NCBI GenBank assembly: GCA_016844745.1
Contig: JAERMQ010000035.1
Span: 1 to 38,811 of the forward strand
Source of the DNA: Ignavibacteria bacterium
GTDB lineage: Bacteria > Bacteroidota > Ignavibacteria > Kapaibacteriales > UBA2268
DNA: 38,811 bases
Direction: 5' to 3'
Shown here: positions 9,359 to 17,658 of the stretch, piece by piece
Layout: each line of letters begins with the position of its first letter
Position numbering within the stretch: the stretch's first letter is position 1
The notes under the pieces: generated by a model
The model's input: only the letters and a program-made list of their open reading frames with translations
Databases searched by the model: none
What the model was told of the DNA's origin: nothing
Made by a program: the position numbers and the translations under genes

Positions 9359-10126
9359 ATGCGTCTGACCAAATCAGTTGTTCCGAATTTATTAACCTTG
9401 GCAAACCTATTTTGCGGATTCACTGCAATCGTTCGTACTGCCAATAATGAATTCGTAACTGCTGCAGTATTCATTTTATTGGCAGCCGTATTCGATATGT
9501 TGGATGGAGTTACGGCACGTTTGATTAATTCAACGAGCGAACTCGGGGTAGAACTAGATTCCCTATGCGATGCAGTATCCTTCGGAGTTGCTCCGTCATA
9601 CATGCTTTTCAAAATATATTTCTTCCAATTCGGTGATTTCGGAATTTTAATCGCCTCATTTCCAGCATTGGCAGGAGTGCTGAGGCTTGCCCGGTTCAAT
9701 GTCCAGATTACCGGATTCGAAGATAAACTTTATTTTAGGGGATTACCGATTCCTGCCGCTGCATTGAATATTCTTTCCTACATTATATTTTTCCATATTT
9801 CAAGTGAATTCCCTGATAAATACAAACCTGCGGCGATTATACTTGTTACGGTTACTACTTCGCTTGCAATGGTATCAAAATTCAAATACGAAAACCTGCC
9901 AAGACCATCAATCAAATCTTTCAAACAAAGACCCATCTTTTTCATATTATTTATTATTGCATTGGCATTAGGATTTGCTTCAAAAGGTAAATTGATATTT
10001 CCATTATTGCTGGTATATTTATTCTGGGGTGCGTTCAGGCATCTTTTTTATTGGTTTAAAGAGCATCAGGAGCCGGAAGACGATATAGACGAAACTGAAG
10101 AGATTGACCCAACGCCTTTTGATTGA
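9359..10126 (+). CDS. pssA: CDP-diacylglycerol-serine O-phosphatidyltransferase
   Basis: A 255-residue integral membrane enzyme that condenses CDP-diacylglycerol with serine to make phosphatidylserine, the precursor of phosphatidylethanolamine. The CDP-alcohol phosphotransferase motif is complete: Asp49-Gly50-x2-Ala53-Arg54-x8-Gly63-x3-Asp67-x3-Asp71. Hydrophobic segments run through most of the chain, and the tail is acidic (EPEDDIDETEEIDP). The N-terminus VPNLLTLANLFCGF is characteristic of the PssA branch. The stop codon is followed within three bases by the 8-bp repeat array of the next element, so no native 3' spacer remains. Confidence 0.95.
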   Translation: MRLTKSVVPNLLTLANLFCGFTAIVRTANNEFVTAAVFILLAAVFDMLDGVTARLINSTSELGVELDSLCDAVSFGVAPSYMLFKIYFFQFGDFGILIASFPALAGVLRLARFNVQITGFEDKLYFRGLPIPAAALNILSYIIFFHISSEFPDKYKPAAIILVTVTTSLAMVSKFKYENLPRPSIKSFKQRPIFFILFIIALALGFASKGKLIFPLLLVYLFWGAFRHLFYWFKEHQEPEDDIDETEEIDPTPFD

Positions 10127-10129
10127 TAA

Positions 10130-10169
10130 TAGGCTATTAGGCTATTAGGCTATTAGGCTATTAGGCTGT
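10130..10169. repeat. Left 8-bp tandem array (TAGGCTAT x4 plus TAGGCTGT)
   Basis: Five consecutive 8-bp units: four TAGGCTAT and one TAGGCTGT, beginning three bases after the pssA stop. The core TAGGC is the reverse complement of the GCCTA core in the array on the other side of the four-helix-bundle gene, so the two arrays form inverted ends of one cassette. A looser stretch (aggattttaggttg) follows. Confidence 0.9.
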
Positions 10170-10235
10170 AGGATTTTAGGTTGAGAACAATTAGATTTAA
10201 GATATTTGTAAATAGGTTAAGATTTTAAAGTAGAT

Positions 10236-10592
10236 ATGAGAGACTATAATAAACTTCGGGCATTTGAATTAGCAGACGCATTAGTGATATTAATTTATCA
10301 GGTTACAAGAAATTTTCCAAAGGATGAATTATATGGATTAACATCACAAATGAGAAGATCTGCAGTATCCGTTCCATCAAATATAGTTGAAGGAAGTACA
10401 AGAACAAGCCAAGTTGAATATCTTCGTTTCCTTGAAATTGCATTTGGTTCATTAAAAGAATTACATTACCAGTTCAGCATAGCTTCACGCCTTAAATATA
10501 TTAAAGAAAAAGATATTATTGAATTCGAATCCAATTTCATTGAAACTGAAAAAGTTTTGAGTTCTTTAATCAGGTCATTACATAAAGCCTAA
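10236..10592 (+). CDS. Four-helix-bundle protein (23S rRNA intervening-sequence protein family)
   Basis: A 118-residue all-helical protein of the S23/IVP family, also related to the Avd accessory proteins of diversity-generating retroelements. The signature is clear: FPKDELYGLTSQMRRSAVSV, then PSNIVEGSTR at 48-57 and FLEIAFGSLKEL. Members were first seen in insertions inside 23S rRNA genes of Leptospira and Coxiella; free-standing copies have no firmly assigned role. No reverse transcriptase or rRNA gene lies near. The gene sits between inverted 8-bp arrays (10130-10169 and 10587-10738), and its TAA stop is formed by the first GCCTAAAA unit of the right array. It therefore looks like the cargo of a small cassette. 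Confidence 0.92.
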   Translation: MRDYNKLRAFELADALVILIYQVTRNFPKDELYGLTSQMRRSAVSVPSNIVEGSTRTSQVEYLRFLEIAFGSLKELHYQFSIASRLKYIKEKDIIEFESNFIETEKVLSSLIRSLHKA

Positions 10593-10738
10593 AAGCCTAA
10601 CAGCCTAAAAGCCTAAAAGCCTAAAAGCCTAACAGCCTAACAGCCTAACAGCCTAAAAGCCTAAAAGCCTAAAAGCCTAACAGCCTAACAGCCTAAAAGC
10701 CTAAAAGCCTAAAAGCCTAAAAGCCTAAAAGCCTATGA
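10587..10738. repeat. Right 8-bp tandem array (GCCTAAAA/GCCTAACA, 18 units)
   Basis: Eighteen full 8-bp units run from 10587 to 10730: mostly GCCTAAAA with five or six GCCTAACA interspersed, plus a partial GCCTA. The array supplies the stop codon of the four-helix-bundle gene at its left end and touches the ATG of the MFS gene (10735) at its right end. The interleaved A/C variants occur in blocks, as expected from slipped-strand expansion. Confidence 0.95.
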
Positions 10739-11970
10739 ATAATTTAGAAAATAAATCCATCCTCCGAAGAATAATGTCCGTTACATTAATAGTAGCGGCT
10801 CTTGGGTACTTTGTCGATGTTTATGATTTAATTCTATTTGGTATTGTACGCGTTCAATCCCTCAAATCGCTCGGTTATCAAGGTAGCCAGCTATTGGATT
10901 ATGGCGTTATGCTGCTGGATATTCAAATGGCTGGAATGTTGCTTGGGGGTATTCTATGGGGTGTTCTGGGTGATAAAAAAGGTAGGGTACGAATCCTATT
11001 TGCTTCGATTATGCTATATTCCATAGCAAATTTTGCCAACGGATTTATTCAATCCATCGAAGGTTATGCTTTATGCAGGTTCATAGCAGGTGTAGGACTT
11101 GCTGGTGAGCTTGGTGTTGGTGTAACTCTTGTCCTGGAAATCCTACCCAAAGACTTACGTGGTTATGGAACTATGATTGTTGCGACAGTTGGAGTAAGTG
11201 GTTCAGTAATAGCAAATTTAACAACGAAATTCTTTGATTGGCGCGCTTCATTTATCATTGGTGGTGTGCTGGGAATGGTACTTTTAGTGCTGCAATTCAG
11301 TGTTTTGGAATCCGGCATATTCAGCCAGATTGCATCTAAAAATGTCAGTAGAGGTAATTTTTTCAGCTTTTTTACGAATTTTAAAAGATTTAGTCGTTAT
11401 ATCAAATCTGTTTTGATTGGCGCGCCGATTTGGTTTTCGCTCAGCATTCTTATAACATTCTCACCTGAATTTGCAAAAGCCCTGAAAATCAATGGAACCA
11501 TCAATGCCGGCGATGCGATTATGTATTATTATCTTGGTGCTACGTTTGGGGACTTCATCAGCGGTTTCTTAAGTCAATATATCAAGAGTCGCAAGAAAGT
11601 AGTTTTCTACTTCATTACCGGACTTACGATAATGATTTTTGTATATCTGATTCAATACGATATTTCATCATCGACATTTTACATTATTTGTGCATTAACT
11701 GGTCTACCTGCGGGTTATTGGGCTGTCTTCATTACGATTTCCGCCGAGCAATTCGGAACGAACCTGAGGGCTACTGCAGCCTCAACGATACCTAATTTTG
11801 TTCGTGGATTGGTTATACCTTTTACGCTACTTTTCCAATTTTTTGCAGGATTTACAGGCGTCAGAATAAGTGGGGCAATTGTAGCCGGAGTTTGTCTTGT
11901 ATTCGCATTCTTCTCTTTAAATGGATTAGAAGAAACCTACCACAAGGACTTGAATTATCTTGAAGAATAA
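10735..11970 (+). CDS. Major facilitator superfamily transporter
   Basis: A 411-residue inner-membrane transporter with about 12 hydrophobic segments. The loop 2-3 motif GVLGDKKGR at 76-84 is the MFS motif A, and the first helix holds Asp28 and Asp31 (FVDVYDLILFG), as in proton-linked acid symporters of the AAHS/MHS type. LCRFIAGVGLAGELGVGVTL resembles the motif region of helix 4. Substrate unknown; an organic-acid or sugar:H+ symporter is a reasonable guess. The ATG directly follows the 8-bp array, leaving no Shine-Dalgarno. A second in-frame ATG at 10774 (Met14) has gaag upstream but would start right at helix 1. Convergent with pyrB, 22 bases apart. Confidence 0.88.
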   Translation: MNNLENKSILRRIMSVTLIVAALGYFVDVYDLILFGIVRVQSLKSLGYQGSQLLDYGVMLLDIQMAGMLLGGILWGVLGDKKGRVRILFASIMLYSIANFANGFIQSIEGYALCRFIAGVGLAGELGVGVTLVLEILPKDLRGYGTMIVATVGVSGSVIANLTTKFFDWRASFIIGGVLGMVLLVLQFSVLESGIFSQIASKNVSRGNFFSFFTNFKRFSRYIKSVLIGAPIWFSLSILITFSPEFAKALKINGTINAGDAIMYYYLGATFGDFISGFLSQYIKSRKKVVFYFITGLTIMIFVYLIQYDISSSTFYIICALTGLPAGYWAVFITISAEQFGTNLRATAASTIPNFVRGLVIPFTLLFQFFAGFTGVRISGAIVAGVCLVFAFFSLNGLEETYHKDLNYLEE

Positions 11971-11992
11971 ATTACTCTATAAATTAAAATTC

Positions 11993-12922
11993 CTAATTGG
12001 CATAACCCGAAAGCAGCGACAGAAGCGCCATTCGAACGAAAACACCGTGAGTAACCTGGGTCTCGATTAAAACATTCGGTAATTTACTTATCGAATAATC
12101 CAATTCAATGCCATAATTCACCGGTCCGGGATGCATCAGCATGAGTTCCGGTTTGCGGCGAAGATGCTCAATTGTTATTGAATAGTAATTTGAAAACTCG
12201 CGAATTGATGGAAGTAATCCGGATTCCATCCTTTCCCGCTGCAGTCTTAATACCAGTAGGACATCAGCCCACTCAACAGCTTCATCGACAGTATCTATAA
12301 TACCAACATTCCAGGCATTCATGTCATAAGGCAGTAATGTTCCCGGTGAACAGATGGAGACATCGACACCTAATGTATTTAAAAGCGTCATATTTGAGCG
12401 GGCTACCCTGCTATGCAAAATATCACCTATAATGCAAACTTTCTTTCCTTTTAAATCACCGAAATGCTTATGCAGAGTAAAGGCATCGAGAAGGGCTTGT
12501 GTAGGATGCTCGTGTTGACCATCTCCGGCATTAATAATCATCCCATTTGTGTTTCCCTGAAGAAAGACCGGTACTCCTGAACAGTTGTGGCGAATAATGA
12601 AAATACCAACTCCCATAGCTTCGATAGTTTTTAATGTATCCAAAACGGATTCACCTTTCGAAAGGCTGCTGGTCTTTGCCTGGAATGAGAAACAATCTGC
12701 CGACAGACGCTTGGCAGCAAGCTCGAAAGAAAGTTTTGTTCGGGTAGAATCCTCGAAAAAGGCAAGAGATACAATTGTACTCTTAAGGTCATCGTATTTA
12801 ACTCCGGTTTTATGATTATCCATAAAAAAGTGGGTTTTTACGAAAATATTATTAATATCGTCGATTGTTAAATCGTCTGCTGAAAGTAGGTAAGGCTTAG
12901 AAAGCTTAATTTTTTCATTCAT
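11993..12922 (-). CDS. pyrB: Aspartate carbamoyltransferase catalytic chain
   Basis: A 309-residue cytoplasmic enzyme that joins carbamoyl phosphate and aspartate in the first committed step of pyrimidine synthesis. Carbamoyl-phosphate contacts are visible: STRT at 59-62, Lys89 in SKGES, HPTQ at 139-142 and the Arg171 region (ILHSRVARSN). HPGP at 264-267 belongs to the aspartate domain. The family normally reads HPGPxNRG; here it is HPGPVNYG, a mild deviation. No pyrI regulatory chain or dihydroorotase is adjacent. The start region is tandemly duplicated (see 12906-12960), creating an eight-codon upstream frame; no Shine-Dalgarno is seen. Confidence 0.94.
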   Translation of the reverse strand: MNEKIKLSKPYLLSADDLTIDDINNIFVKTHFFMDNHKTGVKYDDLKSTIVSLAFFEDSTRTKLSFELAAKRLSADCFSFQAKTSSLSKGESVLDTLKTIEAMGVGIFIIRHNCSGVPVFLQGNTNGMIINAGDGQHEHPTQALLDAFTLHKHFGDLKGKKVCIIGDILHSRVARSNMTLLNTLGVDVSICSPGTLLPYDMNAWNVGIIDTVDEAVEWADVLLVLRLQRERMESGLLPSIREFSNYYSITIEHLRRKPELMLMHPGPVNYGIELDYSISKLPNVLIETQVTHGVFVRMALLSLLSGYAN

Positions 12923-12960
12923 ATATTATTCATTTTTAATTTTTTCATTCATTTATTATT
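12906..12960 (-). repeat. 30-bp tandem duplication over the pyrB start, making a small upstream ORF
   Basis: 12906-12930 and 12936-12960 match at 24 of 25 bases with a 30-base period. The first copy holds the pyrB ATG (12922); the second holds an identical start context at 12952. Translation from there gives MNEKIKNE and stops at 12926, three bases before the real ATG. The uORF is in the same frame as pyrB. Confidence 0.85.
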
Positions 12961-12982
12961 GTCCAAAATTCTTTTCAAAAAT

Positions 12983-13016
12983 AAAAAAAAAAGCCGTTCA
13001 AAAGAACGGCTTTTTT
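12983..13016 (-). terminator. Intrinsic terminator of the HU gene (bidirectional shape)
   Basis: AAGCCGTTC at 12991-12999 pairs with GAACGGCTT at 13004-13012 around an AAAA loop. On the minus strand the stem is followed by a run of ten T residues, just after the HU stop. The plus-strand reading also ends in six T residues. Confidence 0.9.
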
Positions 13017-13029
13017 GAAAACAATATAA

Positions 13030-13344
13030 TTACTTCTTTGCTTTCTTCTTAGCTGCTGGTTTCTTTGTACCAACTGCTTCGGTCAAAGCTTTGCCTGCTT
13101 TGAATTTGGGAACTCTCTTAGCGGGAATCTTAATACTTGCGCCGCTTCTCGGATTTTTTCCCATTCTTTCAGCTCTATTATATACTGAGAAAGTTCCAAA
13201 TCCGATTAGTGTAACAGCTCCGCCGGCGGCGAGTTCTTTGGTAACCGCACCCATAACGCTCTGAAGAGCTCTGGAGGCATCGGCTTTTGTTAAGCCTGTT
13301 TCTTCTGCAACTGCTGCAACCAGTTGTGTTTTGTTTAAACCCAT
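13030..13344 (-). CDS. hup: HU-family DNA-binding protein with lysine-rich tail
   Basis: A 104-residue histone-like protein that bends and compacts DNA as a dimer. The N-terminal helical body (NKTQLVAAVAEETGLTKADA) is followed by the beta-arm region: GFGTFSVYNRAERMGKNPRS and IPAKRVPKFKAGKAL match the HU/IHF signature. A C-terminal extension of lysine, alanine and proline (KKPAAKKKAKK) goes beyond the usual ~90 residues; such tails are known in several lineages and add non-specific DNA contact. I chose ATG at 13344 because AAGGAG stands six bases upstream. A TTG at 13350 abuts that Shine-Dalgarno and is unlikely. A strong terminator follows. Confidence 0.95.
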   Translation of the reverse strand: MGLNKTQLVAAVAEETGLTKADASRALQSVMGAVTKELAAGGAVTLIGFGTFSVYNRAERMGKNPRSGASIKIPAKRVPKFKAGKALTEAVGTKKPAAKKKAKK

Positions 13345-13350
13345 AGGCAA

Positions 13351-13356
13351 CTCCTT
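13351..13356 (-). promoter_or_regulatory. Shine-Dalgarno of the HU gene, deciding the start
   Basis: AAGGAG on the minus strand ends six bases before the ATG at 13344. This fixes that ATG as the start and rules out the in-frame TTG at 13350, which has no spacer. Confidence 0.8.
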
Positions 13357-13358
13357 TG

Positions 13359-13685
13359 TTTAGAAAGAACTACAAAATGATATGTAACTTACGAATGTAA
13401 AAATATGAGATTTTATCATGCTTTGCAAGTTTTTTTTCATTTTTTTCAATTATTTTTTCAAAATTATCTTTTTTTTTCAAGATTTTACTCGATTATGAAT
13501 CGTAAATGAATAAATTGTGAAATTTCGCAAGTCCCTCTTAGAGCCATTTTAGGAGAAATTTACAATTTTTTTTTATAAAATCGCCTCTAATAGCGCATGT
13601 ATACTTGCTTTACAGATAATTAACGTCATAAAATTACATATCTACTCACTTTTATTTGATTTTTTTCGAAAAATACACCTGAAAA
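13359..13685. other. T-tract-rich spacer between fumC and the HU gene
   Basis: No gene is seen. The region carries four T-tracts: T8 at 13430-13437, T7 at 13440-13446, T6 at 13453-13458 and T9 at 13469-13477. The first three are spaced close to one helical turn, which predicts intrinsic curvature about 90-130 bases upstream of the HU start. The HU promoter should lie here, but I cannot place it confidently. Confidence 0.45.
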
Positions 13686-15077
13686 TCACAGGTTCGGTCC
13701 TGTCATTTTTTCCGGACGAACAAACTCATCGAATTGCTCAGATGTCAGAAAACCAAGTTCTATGGCGGCTTCCTTCAATGTTGAACCTTTTTTATGCGCA
13801 TGTTTGGCGATTTTTGCTGAGTTATCATATCCGATATGAGGATTCAAAGCCGTTACGAGCATCAAAGAATTATGCATATAGTAATCAATTTTTTCTTTGA
13901 TTGGTTCGATACCAACTGCACAGTGTTCATTGAACATTTTGCATGTATCAGCGAGCAGGCGGCAGCTCTGAAGGAAATTAAATATTATTACCGGCTTGAA
14001 AACATTAAGCTCAAAATTTCCGGAAGCGCCGCCAAAATTGATTGATACATCGTTTCCGAAAACCTGCACGGCAACCATTGTCATTGCTTCAGATTGGGTT
14101 GGATTAACCTTACCCGGCATAATCGACGAACCAGGCTCGTTCTCCGGGATGTTCAATTCACCAAGTCCGCAGCGAGGACCAGATGCAAGCCAGCGAATAT
14201 CATTGGCTAATTTCATAAGAGAAGCAGCAATTGTTTTCAAAGCGCCGTGAGCAAATACCACTGCGTCATGAGCAGCCAATGCTTCAAATTTATTCGGTGC
14301 GCTGACGAATGGCATTCCTGTCAAATCCGCAATGATTTTTGCAACTTCAACGGCAAACTTAGGATGAGCATTCAAGCCTGTTCCAACTGCCGTTCCGCCA
14401 ATAGCAAGCTCATAAAGTCCAGGTAGTACTTGATTTATGCGCTCTTTTGCATTATCAAGCTGGCGGACATATCCCGAAAATTCCTGACCAAGCGTTAGTG
14501 GCACTGCATCCATGAGGTGCGTTCTTCCGATTTTTATTATGCTGTTGAATTCTTCCGCTTTCTTATTCAATGTATTCCGCAGTGTATTGATGTATGGCAG
14601 TAGTTCATTGACAAGCCTGTCGGCAGCAGCAATATGCATTGCAGCCGGGAACGTATCATTCGAACTTTGGGATTTGTTGACATCGTCGTTAGGATGAATA
14701 GGTTTCTTGGAACCCATCTCGCCACCGGCAATCTCAATGGCACGGTTGCTGATTACTTCGTTTGTGTTCATGTTAGTTTGAGTGCCTGAGCCTGTCTGCC
14801 AGATGGAAAGAGGAAAGTGGCTGTCCAACTTGCCTTCGATAACCTCATCGACTGCTTTAACAATCAAATCACATTTTTCCTTCGGAAGAACGCCCAATTC
14901 TGCATTGGCAAGCGCACAGGCTTTCTTGAGGACTCCCATTGACCAAATAATACTGCGTGGCATCTTCTCGATGCCGATAGCGAAATGAATTAGTGAACGT
15001 GCTGTCTGGGCGCCCCAGTACACGTTAGTTGGGACTTCGATGTCGCCCATTGAATCTTTTTCAATACGAGTTTGCAT
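13686..15077 (-). CDS. fumC: Fumarate hydratase, class II
   Basis: A 463-residue cytoplasmic enzyme that interconverts fumarate and L-malate in the TCA cycle, oxygen-stable and free of iron-sulfur clusters. The superfamily signature [11 protein letters not shown] is at 316-326, with catalytic Ser317. [10 protein letters not shown] at 184-193 holds the active-site His187, and [18 protein letters not shown] near 96-112 is the first conserved region. Length equals that of the E. coli enzyme. [19 protein letters not shown] and the 'class II' N-terminus separate it from aspartase and argininosuccinate lyase, though aspartase cannot be fully excluded by eye. GGGAGAAAG precedes the ATG. Confidence 0.95.
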   Translation of the reverse strand: MQTRIEKDSMGDIEVPTNVYWGAQTARSLIHFAIGIEKMPRSIIWSMGVLKKACALANAELGVLPKEKCDLIVKAVDEVIEGKLDSHFPLSIWQTGSGTQTNMNTNEVISNRAIEIAGGEMGSKKPIHPNDDVNKSQSSNDTFPAAMHIAAADRLVNELLPYINTLRNTLNKKAEEFNSIIKIGRTHLMDAVPLTLGQEFSGYVRQLDNAKERINQVLPGLYELAIGGTAVGTGLNAHPKFAVEVAKIIADLTGMPFVSAPNKFEALAAHDAVVFAHGALKTIAASLMKLANDIRWLASGPRCGLGELNIPENEPGSSIMPGKVNPTQSEAMTMVAVQVFGNDVSINFGGASGNFELNVFKPVIIFNFLQSCRLLADTCKMFNEHCAVGIEPIKEKIDYYMHNSLMLVTALNPHIGYDNSAKIAKHAHKKGSTLKEAAIELGFLTSEQFDEFVRPEKMTGPNL

Positions 15078-15194
15078 TTTCTTTCTCCCTTGAATTTTGT
15101 ACTTTTAAATTTCAAAAAACATTATAATAATTAATTATGATAATTAATTTTATTATTTACTTATTGATACCTCTGAAAAATAAAAAATTTTCAG

Positions 15195-15271
15195 GATTGT
15201 CATTCTAAAGTTGTTTCAGAATCCACTCCCAGTGCAGTTTATGGATTCTGAAACAAGTTCAGAATGACATT
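15195..15271. repeat. Dispersed palindromic repeat, compensated variant
   Basis: The arms read ttgtcattctaaagttgtttcagaatcca (15197-15225) and tggattctgaaacaagttcagaatgaca (15242-15269). Compared with the copy at 22-102, gaagtgaagaat is replaced by ttgtttcagaat on the left and by its complement on the right, so pairing is retained. It lies in the 210-base gap between mnmA and fumC. Confidence 0.8.
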
Positions 15272-15287
15272 TTTCAGAAGTCTTAGA

Positions 15288-16391
15288 TTAATTTAAAAAT
15301 TCATCGATAATACCGCCGCCAACCAAGTCCTCGCCTTCGTATAGAACGACCGACTGTCCGGGAGTTATTGCCCGCCGGGGTTCGAGGAATTCAACTTTTA
15401 GTTTTCCATCAGGCATCGATTCACACCAGGCTTCTTCGCCTGAGTCTTTATACCTGATTTTTACTTTGAATAGGCGTTTGGAATCTAACTTTTCATACTT
15501 CATAAGGTTGACAGATGATGCGAACAGGGTTTTGGAAAGTAATCCTTCCGAGCGACTTACTTCAATAACATTATTTCTAAAATCAATTGTTTTTACGAAT
15601 AGCGGCTCTTTATGGGATATGCCAAGTCCTTTGCGCTGTCCGATTGTATAGAAGGGAAATCCCTTATGTTTGCCGATTTTGTTGCCTTCATACATAATTT
15701 CACCTTTTTCTAAGGATTCGATTCCTTCTACATTTTCGCGAAGGAAACGACCGTAATCATCATCCTTGATGAAGCAAATTTCCTGGGAATCAGGCTTATC
15801 AAACACAGGTAAACGATATTCCTTTGCTATTTTCCTGATTTCGGTTTTGGGATAATTGCTCAATGGAAGTATAGTTCTCGAAAGCTGCTCCTGAGTCATA
15901 TTCCATAATACATAGCTCTGGTCTTTTGTTTTATCAGTCCCTTTTGAGATATAATATCTTTTTGTTTCTTCATCGTAATTAATTATTGCGTAATGACCGG
16001 TGGAAACGAATCCTGCTCCCATTGAATCAGCCTTTTCCAACATACCCTGCCATTTAATATTAGGATTGCAAATTACGCATGGATTTGGAGTCCTCCCGGA
16101 CATGTATTCATTTATAAAATTATCGACAATCATAGTACGGAATCGAGCGGACATTTCAATCAATTTATGTTCTATGCCAAGCATATTACAAACCTCATGA
16201 GCATCTGCAACACTTTTGAATGAGCAGCAGCTCTTTGGATTGTCGTCAACACGGCAATCATTTTCTATTTTAAAGGGTGAAATCGTAGCCCCGATGACTT
16301 CGTAGCCTTGCTTATGCAGCAGAATTGCGGCAACCGATGAATCGACGCCACCGGACATTCCAACGACAACCCGCTTTGAATCAAGTTTCAC
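15288..16391 (-). CDS. mnmA: tRNA-specific 2-thiouridylase MnmA
   Basis: A 367-residue cytoplasmic enzyme that thiolates U34 of tRNA-Glu, -Gln and -Lys using persulfide sulfur and ATP. The ATP-binding PP-loop SGGVDSS is at 13-19. The two catalytic cysteines are present: Cys105 in NPCVICN and Cys206 in SQEICFI. GRTPNPC and DKPDSQEICF are family hallmarks, and GFPFYTIGQRKGL belongs to the central domain. A cysteine-rich stretch near 46-68 (CRVDD, CC, CNM) contains extra cysteines seen in some homologues. It is divergent from murB across 113 bases, which must hold both promoters. Confidence 0.96.
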   Translation of the reverse strand: MKLDSKRVVVGMSGGVDSSVAAILLHKQGYEVIGATISPFKIENDCRVDDNPKSCCSFKSVADAHEVCNMLGIEHKLIEMSARFRTMIVDNFINEYMSGRTPNPCVICNPNIKWQGMLEKADSMGAGFVSTGHYAIINYDEETKRYYISKGTDKTKDQSYVLWNMTQEQLSRTILPLSNYPKTEIRKIAKEYRLPVFDKPDSQEICFIKDDDYGRFLRENVEGIESLEKGEIMYEGNKIGKHKGFPFYTIGQRKGLGISHKEPLFVKTIDFRNNVIEVSRSEGLLSKTLFASSVNLMKYEKLDSKRLFKVKIRYKDSGEEAWCESMPDGKLKVEFLEPRRAITPGQSVVLYEGEDLVGGGIIDEFLN

Positions 16392-16504
16392 TGAATTCCT
16401 TAATTAATGATACAAATTTCAAAATTACGATAAAAAAAATAAAGTTAAAAGAATTGAATTAGTTAATTTTGTATTTTATGAAAAATTAATAATTTAACTA
16501 ATTC

Positions 16505-17524
16505 ATGCTAAAATTTTTACGGAATACCCCACTTCAAAAATATAATACATTTAATATTAAAGCAAGCGCTAAATATTTTATTGAAATCAGCTCTGAAAGC
16601 CAGTTTGAGGAGTTACTTCAAAGTGAAATATTCAGGTCCGAACGTAGATTCATTCTTGGTGGCGGTTCCAATATTCTTTTTACTTCCGATTTCGATGGTC
16701 TGATAATTAAATCTGCAATAAAGGGAATCTCAGTTGAAAATAGCGATTCTGGTTCTGTATTAATAGAAGCCGGCGCTGCTGAGAACTGGAGTGATTTTAT
16801 TGATTTCTGCATTAATAACGAATACTTTGGGATGGAGAATCTCGGTTTTATTCCCGGTTCGGTTGGAGCTGCACCTGTTCAGAACATTGGCGCTTATGGT
16901 ATTGAGCAGAAAAAGAATTTTGTATCATTGAAGGGAATTGATTTAATGACCGGAAAAATTATTGAATTTGGTAAAATTGATTCTAACTTTAGTTATCGAA
17001 ATTCCATTTTCAAGAAACTTCTTAAAGAAGAATTTTTCATTTTAAGTGTGAAATACGAATTATCAAGGAAATTTGAACCTAATTTGGATTTCAAGGAACT
17101 CGCTGATAAAATAGCTTTGGATTCAAGGCTTGTACCCGAATTCCGGAAATTATACGAGGCAGTTAAAGAACTTCGGGAATCGAAATTACCTAATCCTTCA
17201 GTTTTAGGGAATGCAGGCAGTTTTTTCAAAAATCCTATTGTCAATGATGAAAAGATTACTGAATTAGTAGCAACTTATCCCGAAATACCGCATTGGAACA
17301 TGTATGAAAATAATAACAAAATTCCGGCAGCATGGCTTATCGAAAAATCGGGTTGGAAGGGATTCAGAAAGGGTGATTGTGGTGTGTCCGGGCGCCATGC
17401 CCTGATTTTGGTAAATTTCGGTTCTGCAACCGGGCTGGAAATATTAGAGCTTTCATGGGAAATTATAGAGTCAGTAAAAAATAAATTTAAAATATCACTT
17501 GAACCTGAAGTTAGGATTATTTAA
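16505..17524 (+). CDS. murB: UDP-N-acetylenolpyruvoylglucosamine reductase
   Basis: A 339-residue cytoplasmic flavoprotein that reduces enolpyruvyl-UDP-GlcNAc to UDP-MurNAc with NADPH, an early step of peptidoglycan synthesis. FAD-binding LGGGSNIL is at 51-58, and PGSVGAAPVQNIGAYG at 117-132 is the type I (E. coli-like) signature. Catalytic residues correspond to Arg165 in SYRNSIFK, Ser239 in NAGSFFKNP and Glu333 in LEPEVRII. Length and motif order fit the type I family (E. coli 342). It stands alone, away from the mur-fts cluster, divergent from mnmA. Confidence 0.95.
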   Translation: MLKFLRNTPLQKYNTFNIKASAKYFIEISSESQFEELLQSEIFRSERRFILGGGSNILFTSDFDGLIIKSAIKGISVENSDSGSVLIEAGAAENWSDFIDFCINNEYFGMENLGFIPGSVGAAPVQNIGAYGIEQKKNFVSLKGIDLMTGKIIEFGKIDSNFSYRNSIFKKLLKEEFFILSVKYELSRKFEPNLDFKELADKIALDSRLVPEFRKLYEAVKELRESKLPNPSVLGNAGSFFKNPIVNDEKITELVATYPEIPHWNMYENNNKIPAAWLIEKSGWKGFRKGDCGVSGRHALILVNFGSATGLEILELSWEIIESVKNKFKISLEPEVRII

Positions 17525-17658
17525 ACCTAATGAAATTAAAGTTAAAAAATTTCGTCTTAACAAAAGTAAATATAAAAGATTCGGATATTTATTAAATTAT
17601 GATGGATGAAAAGTTCATTCGAAAATGAAAAGAAAAGGAATCGGAGGATTGATTATTA

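Noticed and set aside
10236..10592. Diversity-generating retroelement Avd gene
   Set aside because: The protein is related to Avd, but no reverse transcriptase, template repeat or variable-repeat target gene occurs in the window.
10587..10738. CRISPR array
   Set aside because: The units are 8 bp and contiguous with no unique spacers, and no cas gene is nearby; it is a simple tandem array.
13345..13350. TTG start for the HU protein
   Set aside because: It directly touches the AAGGAG site, leaving no spacer; ATG at 13344 is well placed.
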